NCBI GenBank assembly: GCA_033722375.1
Contig: JAWVZB010000051.1
Coordinates: forward strand, 1-21,756
Length of the DNA: 21,756 nucleotides
Direction: 5' to 3'
Source of the DNA: JAWVZB01 sp033722375
Lineage (GTDB): Bacteria; Actinomycetota; Nitriliruptoria; Nitriliruptorales; Nitriliruptoraceae
Both the position numbers and the translations under genes were made by a program. The notes beneath the pieces were generated by a model. The model was given only the letters and a program-made list of their open reading frames with translations, had not been told where the DNA came from and did no database searches. Below, piece after piece: positions 1-7,271 of the stretch (the first letter of the stretch is position 1; every line of letters begins with the position of its first letter).

Positions 1-41
1 CCCCGCTCGGCGACCAGCCACAGCGCGGCATGGTGCAAACT

Positions 42-73
42 GACAGAAACCGTCGCATGCGCCGGTTTCTGAC
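42..73. repeat. 32-bp inverted-repeat element, copy 1
   Basis: The left arm GACAGAAACCGTC (42-54) faces the right arm GCCGGTTTCTGAC (61-73) across a 6-bp spacer, GCATGC. The arms match the consensus GACRGAAACCGTC and its reverse complement, with two mismatches in the right arm. A second copy with the same arm length and spacer length lies 72 bp downstream. It could be a regulator binding site, a REP-like element or a hairpin. The sequence alone does not decide. Confidence 0.7.
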
Positions 74-113
74 ATGAGAACGCCGCTGTTGGCCTCCACC
101 ACGACGGCGAGAC

Positions 114-145
114 GACGGAAACCGTCATACCCGACGGTTTCTGTC
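114..145. repeat. 32-bp inverted-repeat element, copy 2
   Basis: The left arm GACGGAAACCGTC (114-126) faces the right arm GACGGTTTCTGTC (133-145) across a 6-bp spacer, ATACCC. The arms pair at 12 of 13 positions. The right arm is the exact reverse complement of the left arm of copy 1, and including one flanking base gives a perfect 14-nt match (41-54 against 133-146). The two copies start 72 bp apart, close to seven helical turns, so a protein bound at both would sit on the same DNA face. Confidence 0.7.
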
Positions 146-276
146 AACCGAGGCCGAACGGGGCTCTTCCCAAAGGTGAGGGAGGATCGGACGGCATACG
201 AACTAGCAGTACTGGAGCATCAGGGAACCCCATCCCCTTGGCCGTGGGCCGAACGTGACGCCGCGTGACCCCTCGA

Positions 277-301
277 TGACAGCTATGCTGGGCTGCTGTC
301 A
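277..301 (+). promoter_or_regulatory. Putative histidine kinase promoter with flanking dyad
   Basis: TATGCT at 284-289 fits the actinobacterial TANNNT -10 pattern and would put the transcription start near 296, just before the AGGGGTG ribosome binding site (301-307). It is bracketed by a perfect 7-bp inverted repeat, TGACAGC (277-283) and GCTGTCA (295-301). I see no good -35 box. The dyad could be an operator over the promoter core or an RNA hairpin. This is a sequence-pattern call only. Confidence 0.35.
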
Positions 302-312
302 GGGGTGCTCCG

Positions 313-1602
313 ATGGGCGAGGTAATCCGGAGCGACGGTCCAGCAGTGCTGCAGGTACGCACCGTTGCCGTTCGGGTGTTCGCGGCCGCGTTGTTCGCGA
401 TGACGTTCCCACTGTGGGGTGTGGCGCTCTCTGAGCGAGTCGTGGACTTCGCACCCAGCATGGTGCTCATCCTCCTCGTGCTCGTGCTGCACGGGGCTGT
501 CCTGGCAGCTCCGTGGGAGCGGCTCCTGCGACGCCCCGCCGGGGTCTGGATGCTCCGCGGCTACCTGGTGGGCATCAACGCGCTCCTCCTCACCGCCTAT
601 CTGCTGTTCGACGAGCTCCCCTGGACCGTGCTGATGGTCTCGGTCCTGTCGCTGATCCTGACCGGCATCGCCATGTCGTCGCGCGACCACATCATCGCCA
701 CGGTCGCCGTGCTCGGGATCCTCGTGGCCGGCGACCCCACGTTGGATGCGTTCTCGTTGAGTGTGGTGCTGGTGGTGGTCGTGCTCGCCGCTGCCGCGCT
801 GGGTCTCCAGGGGAGGTCGCTGCTGCGGGCCTGTCGGACGATCGATCGTGAGCGGGAGCAGGCCGCTGACGAAGCCGCCCGCCTGCAGGCGATCGAGGAC
901 CGCCGGGAGCAGACCCTGAGCATGATCGTCCACGAGATCAAGAACCGGTTGAACATCATCATGGGATCGGCCGAGACGGTGTCGGAGCGTCACCGCGACC
1001 TGGCACCCAAGGAGCTCGAAGCACTCACGGCAGCGACCGCCGCCCACGCTCGGGCCTCGGGCCGGATCATCGAGGGGCTCCAGCTGCTGGCGACGGCGGG
1101 GCGTCTGGACCGGGACCACTTCGAAGCCGTCAGCATCCTGGAGGCGGCGCAGCGGGTCATCGAGGCCGTCATCTCGGAGGTCGACAGTCACCAGGTACGT
1201 CACGACGTCCCTGCCGCACTTCGAGTCACGACCGACCGGGCGCTGTTCATGCGGGCGCTCGAGAACCTGGTCACCAACGCGATCGCCCACACGCCGCCCG
1301 GCACGCAGGTGACCATCTCGGCGACGCCGGGCACCAACGGATCGGTCCGTGTGTCCGTCGTCGACGACGGGCCGGGGATCCCTCCCGAGGCACGCACTCG
1401 GCTCACCGAGCCCTTCTACCGGGTCGGCGACTGGGGCGACGCCTCGGGCGAGGGCCTCGGTCTCAACCTCGGACTCGGCCTCACGATCGTGTCACGGTTC
1501 CTGCGCGCGCAGGGCTCGGAGCTCGAGATCGACACACCGCCCTCGGGCTCCGGCACCGCCTTCTCCTTCGAGCTGCCACGTCCGTCGGAGGCGGCCAGCT
1601 GA
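313..1602 (+). CDS. Orphan membrane sensor histidine kinase
   Basis: This is a 429-residue two-component sensor kinase, expected to autophosphorylate on histidine and pass the phosphate to a response regulator. Six hydrophobic segments fill residues 17-165, with little periplasmic sequence, so the sensor is probably intramembrane. A helical linker (about 170-200) leads to the H-box HEIKN, with phospho-acceptor His207. The ATP-binding domain has the N-box (ENLVTN, 317-322), G1 box (DDGPGIP, 351-357), the F region (FYRVGDWG, about 368) and a Gly-rich G2 box (about 379-391). All catalytic motifs look intact. The start at 313 is chosen because AGGGGTG lies 5 nt upstream. No response regulator gene lies beside it, so its partner must be elsewhere. 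It converges on the FAD oxidase gene with 21 bp between the stop codons. The family is sure; the signal sensed is unknown. Confidence 0.93.
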   Translation: MGEVIRSDGPAVLQVRTVAVRVFAAALFAMTFPLWGVALSERVVDFAPSMVLILLVLVLHGAVLAAPWERLLRRPAGVWMLRGYLVGINALLLTAYLLFDELPWTVLMVSVLSLILTGIAMSSRDHIIATVAVLGILVAGDPTLDAFSLSVVLVVVVLAAAALGLQGRSLLRACRTIDREREQAADEAARLQAIEDRREQTLSMIVHEIKNRLNIIMGSAETVSERHRDLAPKELEALTAATAAHARASGRIIEGLQLLATAGRLDRDHFEAVSILEAAQRVIEAVISEVDSHQVRHDVPAALRVTTDRALFMRALENLVTNAIAHTPPGTQVTISATPGTNGSVRVSVVDDGPGIPPEARTRLTEPFYRVGDWGDASGEGLGLNLGLGLTIVSRFLRAQGSELEIDTPPSGSGTAFSFELPRPSEAAS

Positions 1603-1609
1603 TCTCCAC

Positions 1610-1632
1610 CCGGCCCGAGTGCCTCAGGCCGG
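1610..1632. terminator. Possible bidirectional hairpin between convergent genes
   Basis: CCGGCC (1610-1615) and GGCCGG (1627-1632) form a perfect 6-bp stem with an 11-nt loop between the converging histidine kinase and FAD oxidase genes. The right arm lies just inside the oxidase reading frame. There is no T-tract, as is common in high-GC actinobacteria, so the terminator role is inferred from position. Confidence 0.3.
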
Positions 1633-2982
1633 CGCGATGTTGTGGTTGCTGCGGAAGACGTTGTCCGGGTCCCACTCCGCCTTGAGCTGACGCAGGCGAT
1701 CGACGTCGCTGAACGCCGACGGCACCCGGTCGGGCTCGTCGTCGGCGATGAGGTTCACGTACACCCCGCCGGTGCTGTAGGGGGCCATCGCCGCGTGGAA
1801 GTCCCGCGCCCAGCCCATGACCTCTGCGTCGTTGTCCTCCTCTGCCCAGCCGGCGAGCACGTGGAACGAGTACGCAGCGTCGCGGCCGCCGGCGGCCGTG
1901 GCGCCGTTGTCGATGCGTCCAGCCTGCCCGCCCCGCGGTTCGAGGTAGGCGATCGTGAACGGCCCCTGCATCCTCGGCACCCAGTCGGTGAAGGTGTCGA
2001 TCGCCCCGTCACTCAGCGCCGACAGGTCGTGAGCCTTCGAGTAGTAGCGCTGGTCGGCGGGGAGGTTGGCGTCGAACGCCTGCTGGACCGCGGTGTAGGG
2101 GGCGGGGGCAACCGCGTCGAGTATGGGGTCGCCGAGATCGCGCAGCGGCGCCACCACCTCGACCGCCTCGGGATCCTCGTGGAACACGACGAAGTCGAGC
2201 ACCGGGTCCCCATGCAGCTCCTCGGGGAAGTCCTCGATCGGGGGGATCCGGAAGGTGAACGGGAAGCACTGGAACCCGTCCGGGGCATCATCGATGAAGG
2301 TTCGGAAGGAACGCAGGTGCTCCGCAGCGTCGTCGAAGGGGTAGATGATCTGGCCCGCCAGCACCTGGGGACCGACCTCGTGGAGCTGGAACTCGAACCG
2401 GGTCACGACCCCGAAGTTCGCGCCGGCCCCGCGCACCGCCCAGAACAGCTCCGGGTTCTCGTCTTCGGACGCGCGGACCTGCTCGCCGGTGGCGGTCACG
2501 AGGTCGACCGCGAGGACGTTGTCCAATGCGTGGCCGTACGCGCGTGACAGGTAGCCGCTGCCTCCACCGAGCGTGGACCCAGCGATGCCCGCCGACGACG
2601 CCGTGACGCCGGTGGTGGCGAGGCCGTGTTCCTGGGTCGCGGCATCGAGCTCACGCCAGGTCGCGCCCGCCCCGGCCTGGGCGGTCCTCGCCCCCGGGTC
2701 GACCTGCACCTCGTTCATGGCGCCGAGGTCGATGAGGAGCCCCTCGTCCGCAACGGTGTTGCCGGCGTAGGAGTGGCCCCCTCCCTTGACCGAGATGCGG
2801 ACCCCGTTCTCGACGGCCCAGGACACCGCGGCCGACACGTCGTCGGCGTCGGCACATCGCGCGATCACGTCGGGACGCCGGTCGAAGCGACCGTTCCAGG
2901 TGTGCCGAGCCTCGTCGTAGCCATCGTCGCCCGGTTCGAGCACCGCCCCGCTGATCTGTCCGGCCAGTTCGTGCTGCCCCAT
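1624..2982 (-). CDS. FAD-linked oxidoreductase, berberine-bridge-like
   Basis: This 452-residue flavoprotein belongs to the FAD_binding_4/BBE group (vanillyl-alcohol oxidase superfamily), whose members use O2 to oxidise sugars, alcohols or natural-product intermediates. The KGGGHS motif places the expected 8-alpha-histidyl FAD attachment at His70. The FAD-binding core continues through GSTLGGGSGYLSRAYGH (about 135-151) and NPELFWAVRGAGANFGVVT (about 176-194). The C-terminal BBE segment (about 405-450) ends in WDPDNVFRSNHNI. The cysteine that gives a second covalent FAD link in true berberine bridge enzymes is absent from the GSTLGGG loop, so attachment should be through His only. The start at 2982 is chosen over an upstream in-frame ATG (3186) because GGAGGG lies just before it and family homology begins there. 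No signal peptide is visible. The SARP-type regulator gene lies 70 bp upstream on the same strand and may control it. Substrate unknown. Confidence 0.92.
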   Translation of the reverse strand: MGQHELAGQISGAVLEPGDDGYDEARHTWNGRFDRRPDVIARCADADDVSAAVSWAVENGVRISVKGGGHSYAGNTVADEGLLIDLGAMNEVQVDPGARTAQAGAGATWRELDAATQEHGLATTGVTASSAGIAGSTLGGGSGYLSRAYGHALDNVLAVDLVTATGEQVRASEDENPELFWAVRGAGANFGVVTRFEFQLHEVGPQVLAGQIIYPFDDAAEHLRSFRTFIDDAPDGFQCFPFTFRIPPIEDFPEELHGDPVLDFVVFHEDPEAVEVVAPLRDLGDPILDAVAPAPYTAVQQAFDANLPADQRYYSKAHDLSALSDGAIDTFTDWVPRMQGPFTIAYLEPRGGQAGRIDNGATAAGGRDAAYSFHVLAGWAEEDNDAEVMGWARDFHAAMAPYSTGGVYVNLIADDEPDRVPSAFSDVDRLRQLKAEWDPDNVFRSNHNIAPA

Positions 2983-3009
2983 CCGAGCCCTCCGTATCGC
3001 GTATCGCCA

Positions 3010-3032
3010 ACCGTAACGGCCGGTCACCGGCC
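3010..3032 (-). promoter_or_regulatory. Putative FAD oxidase promoter with adjoining palindrome
   Basis: Reading the minus strand, TACGGT (3015-3010) fits the TANNNT -10 pattern about 28 nt before the oxidase start codon. Directly upstream, in the spacer of such a promoter, is the perfect palindrome GGCCGGT-C-ACCGGCC (3018-3032). It may be an operator, or part of the terminator of the gene before it. No -35 box is recognisable. Confidence 0.3.
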
Positions 3033-3046
3033 CGCGCAGACGCGGG
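3031..3046 (-). terminator. Possible terminator hairpin after SARP-type regulator
   Basis: CCCGCG and CGCGGG form a perfect 6-bp stem with a 4-nt loop, starting 7 nt past the regulator's stop codon. No T-tract follows, and it abuts a second palindrome at 3018-3032. The role is inferred from position. Confidence 0.3.
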
Positions 3047-3052
3047 ACGCCG

Positions 3053-5266
3053 TCAGGGCTGGCCGGCACGCCAGCTCCGGCGAGCTTCTTCGACCAGGCG
3101 AGCATGGAGATCCGGAGCACTTGCCAAGAGCTCCCCGAAGTAGTGATGGACCACCAGCGTCGGCCACGCGGTGAAGCGGTCCACACGTGCGAAGCTGCGG
3201 GCGGCCTCGTCCTCTTCGCCCAGGCCGACGAGGGCGAGCCCGACCCCGAACGGATCGACCACGGGGTCGAGCTCGGACAAGAGCGATCGGGCTGCTCCGA
3301 CTTCGCCCGACCGGATCAGCGCCAACGCGAGCATCGATTCGGCGCCGTAACCAGACCACGGGACCGCTGGCGGGCTGGCCTCACACAACGGCTCCAGAAC
3401 GCCGCGCACCTCCTCGTGTCGCCCGAGCTCGGAGAGACACAGCGCCTGGTAGAGATCCGCGGTCGCGTACGGGGACAGCTCCCCCGCACGCCGCGCTTCC
3501 CTGAGCCCTTCCGCGGGACGCCCCGACGCCGCGTGGGCAAGGGCCAGGTGGGCGACCGCCTCGGCCGACCGTGGGTCGAGCTGGACGGCCCGGACTGCGT
3601 GGTCGTAGCCAGCCTCGGCGCGTCCCAGCAACAGCGACACCCAGCTGTGCCAGTTGTGTGCGTCGGCCTGATCGGGCTGGATCCGCAACGCGTGATCGAG
3701 CTCTTGGATCGCTGCCGGTCCGTCCTGATGGACGACGTGCAGAACCCCGAGTGACGTCCGCGCCGCAGCCGATCCGGCATCGAGCGCGAGTGCCCGGTGG
3801 GCGGCGCGCTCTGCCCGCGGCAGGACTTCGTGGCGGTCTCCGTGCCCGTAAGCGTCCATCGATGCCAGCGCGTCCGCGAGGCCGACCCACGCCTGGACGT
3901 ATTCATGATCCAGCTCGAGGGCCTCCTCGTACAGCTCGACCGCACGACGGAAGCTGGCTCCCGTCTTCAGCTCGAACTCCTGTCGTGCCTCGGCTACGAG
4001 GCGATAGGCCTCGAGGCTCTCGGTGGGGGCCGGATCCCCATCGCCCAGGGGGGTGGCCGGGGAGAGCTCCGTCAACAAGGATCGGGCGATGTCACGGGTG
4101 AGCTCGGTCTGGAGCGCGAAGAGATCCTCGGTCGTGAGCTCGCGGTCGTAGTTCTGTGCCCAGCGGTGATCGTCGCGCGGCGCGTCGATGAGCTGCACGG
4201 TGAGACGGAACCGCGACCCTGCGGTCTGCACCGCACCTTCGACGATGGTGCCGACGTCGAGCTCACGAGCGATCTCCGGCACGCGCTTGTCGGTGCCCTG
4301 GTAGCCCATCACCGAGGTGCGGCTGATCACCGTGAGGTCACGCACCTTGGACAGCTCGGTGACCAGGTCGTTGTGCAGCCCCAGGGCGAGGAACCGGACG
4401 TCCTCCCCCGCGCCGATCACCTCGAAGGGCAGGACCGCGACGGAGGGTGCATCCACGGAGCGTTGCTCGACCACCGCCCCCGGCTCGGGGCCCGGCTCCC
4501 CGACCGTCAGGCCGGGATCGTGCTCGAGGATGCGGCCGTGCAGCCGCTGGAGGGACGGCGAGGGGTCGGCGCCGAGCTCTTCCGCCAGTGTCCGCCGCGC
4601 CGCCTCGTAGGCCTCGAGGGCTTCGCCCTGGCGCCCCGCGCGATAGAGCGCGACCATGAGCTGCCCCCAGAGGCGTTCCCGCAACGGGTGCTCCCTCGTG
4701 TGCCGCCGGAGCTCGTCGGCGACGTCGTCGTGGCGGCCCAGCTCGAGGTCCGCAGCGATCCGTGCTTCGAGACCACGCAGACGCAGGTCCTCGAGCCGGG
4801 CGGACTCGGCTCGCAAGCTCGGCTGGTCCGACAGACCGCCGAGGGGACGGCCCCACATGCCAAGCGCGTCGCGCAGCAGGCGACCTGCCTGTTCCGCGTC
4901 GTGCTCGAGGGTCGCGATGCCCTCGCGGATCAGGCGCTCGAACCGCCGGGCATCGACGACCTCGGGCTCCACCTCCAGCACGTAACCATGCCCCCGGTGT
5001 TCGATCGCCCCGTCGATGCCAGCGTCGTCGAGGAGGCTGCGGAGCTTCGACACGTACACCTGGAGCGACCGCTCGGGGCTGGCCGGCGGCTCGCTCGGCC
5101 ACAGTCCTGCCACGAGTGCGTCCGTCGGAACCACCTGTCCCACATGAACGGCGAGCAGGGCCAGCACGAGCTGCTGCTTGGGGCCACCGATCTCCACGCC
5201 GCCGGCCACGATGTCGACGGATCCGAGCAAACGGATCCCTGGCCCGATCTGTGACTCGCCATCCAT
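3053..5266 (-). CDS. SARP/BTAD transcriptional regulator with TolB-like and TPR domains
   Basis: This is a 737-residue cytoplasmic regulator. Residues about 10-97 form an OmpR-type winged helix as in SARPs (AfsR/DnrI/EmbR family), and about 104-248 the bacterial transcriptional activation domain, ending in LGADPSPSLQRLH. Residues 272-400 resemble the TolB-like N-terminal domain (SVAVLPFEV, ARELDVGTIVEGAVQ) found in CadC-like and adenylate-cyclase-linked regulators. Residues about 415-735 are TPR repeats (AWVGLADAL, AHNWHSWVSLLLGRAEAGYDHA, AVAHLALAHAASGRPAEGL). No ATPase motif or membrane segment is seen. The frame is open far upstream, but that part lies antisense to the acyl-CoA synthetase gene and is not coding. 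The ATG at 5266 is chosen because protein homology starts there and a TANNNT box lies exactly 7 nt before it, suggesting a leaderless mRNA; no Shine-Dalgarno is present. It may regulate the FAD oxidase downstream, the divergent acyl-CoA synthetase, or both. Ligand unknown. Confidence 0.88.
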   Translation of the reverse strand: MDGESQIGPGIRLLGSVDIVAGGVEIGGPKQQLVLALLAVHVGQVVPTDALVAGLWPSEPPASPERSLQVYVSKLRSLLDDAGIDGAIEHRGHGYVLEVEPEVVDARRFERLIREGIATLEHDAEQAGRLLRDALGMWGRPLGGLSDQPSLRAESARLEDLRLRGLEARIAADLELGRHDDVADELRRHTREHPLRERLWGQLMVALYRAGRQGEALEAYEAARRTLAEELGADPSPSLQRLHGRILEHDPGLTVGEPGPEPGAVVEQRSVDAPSVAVLPFEVIGAGEDVRFLALGLHNDLVTELSKVRDLTVISRTSVMGYQGTDKRVPEIARELDVGTIVEGAVQTAGSRFRLTVQLIDAPRDDHRWAQNYDRELTTEDLFALQTELTRDIARSLLTELSPATPLGDGDPAPTESLEAYRLVAEARQEFELKTGASFRRAVELYEEALELDHEYVQAWVGLADALASMDAYGHGDRHEVLPRAERAAHRALALDAGSAAARTSLGVLHVVHQDGPAAIQELDHALRIQPDQADAHNWHSWVSLLLGRAEAGYDHAVRAVQLDPRSAEAVAHLALAHAASGRPAEGLREARRAGELSPYATADLYQALCLSELGRHEEVRGVLEPLCEASPPAVPWSGYGAESMLALALIRSGEVGAARSLLSELDPVVDPFGVGLALVGLGEEDEAARSFARVDRFTAWPTLVVHHYFGELLASAPDLHARLVEEARRSWRAGQP

Positions 5267-5273
5267 CGCACGC

Positions 5274-5279
5274 ACGATA
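5274..5279 (-). promoter_or_regulatory. Putative -10 box for leaderless SARP-type gene
   Basis: On the minus strand TATCGT ends 7 nt before the ATG at 5266, the spacing expected if transcription starts at the A of the start codon. A perfect 10-bp palindrome CGTCGCGACG (5299-5308) sits 19 bp further upstream, near where a -35 region would be. It could serve as a binding site between this gene and the divergent acyl-CoA synthetase gene. Not otherwise supported. Confidence 0.4.
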
Positions 5280-5392
5280 ACGCCGCCGGCCCCGCGCCCG
5301 TCGCGACGCCGGTTCTGCACGGCGGGCCCACAAGTGCAATGATGGTGGGGCAGAGGCGGCGCGGCCGCACCGGACACCCCTGGGGAGACATC

Positions 5393-7258
5393 ATGAGTGA
5401 CGCTGTGACACGGGAACGCGAGGACATCGAACGCGCCATCGGTGGCAAGACCACCTGTGACCTCCTCGAGCGCAATGCGCGGGAGTCGGGTGACATGCCC
5501 GCGCTCTCGTGGGAGGAAGGGGGGACGTGGCAGACGCTGACCTGGCGCGAGTACCGCGAGCGGACCCGAGACGTCGCGCTCGGGCTCGACGCACTCGGTG
5601 TCAGACGCGGCGACTACGTCGGCATCATGGGCTCCAACCGGTGGGAGCACGTCATCGCCGACCAGGGGATCGTGCACACAGGAGCGGTCCCGTCGACCTT
5701 CTACCAGACCCTCTCCCCCGACCAGATCCGCTACGTCGCCGAGAACTGCGGAGCGAAGGCGCTGATCCTCGAGAACCGGGACTACATGAAGCGGGTCGCC
5801 GAGATCCGCGGTGACCTCCCGAACCTCGAACACATCATCCTGATCGAGGACGCCGAGGACTTCGCATCGGACGACCAGGTGCTGTCCTTCGACGACCTCA
5901 TGCAGCGGGGCCGCGAGGCCGATCCGGCACGCTTCGACGAGCTCGTGTCGGCGATCGAGCCGGACGACAACCTCACGCTCATCTACACCTCGGGGACGAC
6001 CGGACCGCCGAAGGGTGTGCCCCTGACGCACCGCAACATGCTGTTCGAGGTGGAGTCGCTCCACCGGCTGGCGGACATCGAGGCGGGATCGACGGCCGTG
6101 TCCTACCTGCCTCTGGCCCACATCGCCGAACGGTCCGTCTCGATCTACAACGCGCTGAACCGGCGCATCCACGCCTACTTCTGCCCCGACCCCAAGCAGG
6201 TGCTCCAGTACGTCCAGAAGGCGCGGCCCCAGATGTTCGTCGGTGTACCGCGCGTCTGGGAGAAGGTGAAGGCAGGCGTCGGTGCCAAGCTCGAGGCCGA
6301 GGAGAACGACACCAAGCGCAAGCTGGCCCAGCGGGCGATCAAGGTCGGGACCGCGGTGGCCCGGATGCGCGACCGCGGTCGTGAACCGTCCCTGCTGATG
6401 AAGGCCGAGCACGCCGTCCTCGACAAGCTGGTGCTCTCGAAGGTCCGTGAGGGCATCGGACTCGAGCGGTGCGAGTTCGCGATCACGTCGACTGCCCCGA
6501 TGCCCTACGACGTCGAGGAGTGGTTCGCCGCGATCGGGCTCCAGCTCAACGGGATCTGGGGCATGACCGAGCTGTCGGCCGCGGCGACCGCCAATCCGCC
6601 CGACGACATCCGGATCGGGACCGTCGGGGTCCCGTTGCCGGGCGTCGAGCTCAAGCTGGCGGAGGAGGACAACGAGGTCTGCGTCCGCGGCCCGATCGTC
6701 ATCGACGGGTACCTCAACATGCCCGAGGAGACCGAGGCGCTCATCGACGACGAGGGGTGGTTGCACTCCGGCGACATCGGCGAGTGGACCGACGGCGGGT
6801 ACCTCAAGATCGTCGACCGCAAGAAGGAACTCATCATCACCTCCAGCGGGAAGAACATCTCGCCGGCGCACGTCGAGTCGCTGCTCAAGGAACACCCGCT
6901 CATCGGGCAGGCGCTCGCGTACGGGGACGACAAGCCCTACCTCGTCGCGCTCCTGGTGCTCGACCCCGAGGTCGCACCGCAGTGGGCCGAGCAACAGGGG
7001 ATCGAGGACACCGACATCGCGTCGCTGTCCAACAACCCGAAGGTGCTCGAGGTCGTGGAGGAGGCGGTGGAGAAGGCGAACAGCCAGCTCGCCCGTATCG
7101 AGCAGATCAAGTACTTCACGCTGCTGTCCAGCGAGTGGACGCCGGAGTCCGAGGAGCTCACGCCCACGATGAAGCTCAAGCGGCGGGTGGTCGTCGACAA
7201 GTACGGCGACGAGATCGAGGACCTCTACGAGCAGGGCAAGCAGCACAGCGGCTCGTAG
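5393..7258 (+). CDS. fadD: Long-chain acyl-CoA synthetase (AMP-forming)
   Basis: This 621-residue ANL-superfamily enzyme should activate long-chain fatty acids to acyl-CoA by way of an acyl-adenylate, feeding beta-oxidation or lipid synthesis. The ATP-binding A3 motif YTSGTTGPPKG is at 198-208 and A5 (GIWGMTELS) at 387-395. The GDIGEW region is at 460-465, the hinge DRKKELIITSSGKNISP at 475-491, and the C-terminal lysine region TPTMKLKRR at 590-598. The length and the segment between A3 and A5 (LPLAHIAERSVS) fit the bacterial and eukaryotic long-chain group, FadD15-like, rather than short- or medium-chain ligases. The start at 5393 follows GGGGAGA; upstream in-frame ATGs at 5339 and 5342 have weaker context and add residues without homology. 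It is divergent from the SARP-type regulator (126 bp apart) and converges on the lipoprotein gene with 13 bp between the stops. All motifs are intact. Exact chain length is inferred. Confidence 0.93.
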   Translation: MSDAVTREREDIERAIGGKTTCDLLERNARESGDMPALSWEEGGTWQTLTWREYRERTRDVALGLDALGVRRGDYVGIMGSNRWEHVIADQGIVHTGAVPSTFYQTLSPDQIRYVAENCGAKALILENRDYMKRVAEIRGDLPNLEHIILIEDAEDFASDDQVLSFDDLMQRGREADPARFDELVSAIEPDDNLTLIYTSGTTGPPKGVPLTHRNMLFEVESLHRLADIEAGSTAVSYLPLAHIAERSVSIYNALNRRIHAYFCPDPKQVLQYVQKARPQMFVGVPRVWEKVKAGVGAKLEAEENDTKRKLAQRAIKVGTAVARMRDRGREPSLLMKAEHAVLDKLVLSKVREGIGLERCEFAITSTAPMPYDVEEWFAAIGLQLNGIWGMTELSAAATANPPDDIRIGTVGVPLPGVELKLAEEDNEVCVRGPIVIDGYLNMPEETEALIDDEGWLHSGDIGEWTDGGYLKIVDRKKELIITSSGKNISPAHVESLLKEHPLIGQALAYGDDKPYLVALLVLDPEVAPQWAEQQGIEDTDIASLSNNPKVLEVVEEAVEKANSQLARIEQIKYFTLLSSEWTPESEELTPTMKLKRRVVVDKYGDEIEDLYEQGKQHSGS

Positions 7259-7271
7259 GCGACGCCGGCGA

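Larger units (their letters stand above)
1..312. other. Intergenic leader region, no convincing gene
   Basis: I find no coding region here with a ribosome binding site or a recognisable product. A 64-codon open frame at 74-268 lacks a Shine-Dalgarno sequence, has no recognisable composition, and overlaps the inverted-repeat element at 114-145. The stretch holds two 32-bp dyad elements (42-73 and 114-145) and a dyad around a possible -10 box just before the histidine kinase (277-301). Between 150 and 270 I see nothing I can name. The first 43 bases could be the tail of a gene entering from the left (an open frame ends in TGA at 41-43), but too little is present to judge. Confidence 0.6.

Noticed and set aside
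2..43. Possible C-terminal end of a gene entering from the left edge
   Set aside because: Only 13 codons are visible before TGA, with no means to tell coding from chance.
44..145. CRISPR-like or transposon-end reading of the repeated arms
   Set aside because: There are only two short dyad copies with no spacer array, no target duplication and no transposase nearby.
228..241. DUF58 metal-site motif DRGRAM (gene at 11365-12669; residue numbers approximate in this entry) as a sign of inactivation
   Set aside because: DUF58 proteins commonly deviate from the classical DxSxS MIDAS, so this is not evidence of a broken gene. The coordinates of this entry are protein residues, not bases.
74..268. 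64-codon plus-strand frame between the dyad elements and the histidine kinase
   Set aside because: No Shine-Dalgarno, no recognisable product, and it overlaps the inverted-repeat element at 114-145.
3797..5254. Plus-strand open frame opposite the SARP-type regulator
   Set aside because: No domain and no ribosome site, with typical shadow composition. The minus strand encodes recognisable winged-helix, BTAD and TPR sequence.
5267..7246. Long open frame on the minus strand opposite the acyl-CoA synthetase, in frame with the SARP-type regulator
   Set aside because: It reads as Arg/Asp/Val/Leu-rich sequence without domains, mirrors the codon bias of the plus-strand gene, and regulator homology starts only at 5266.
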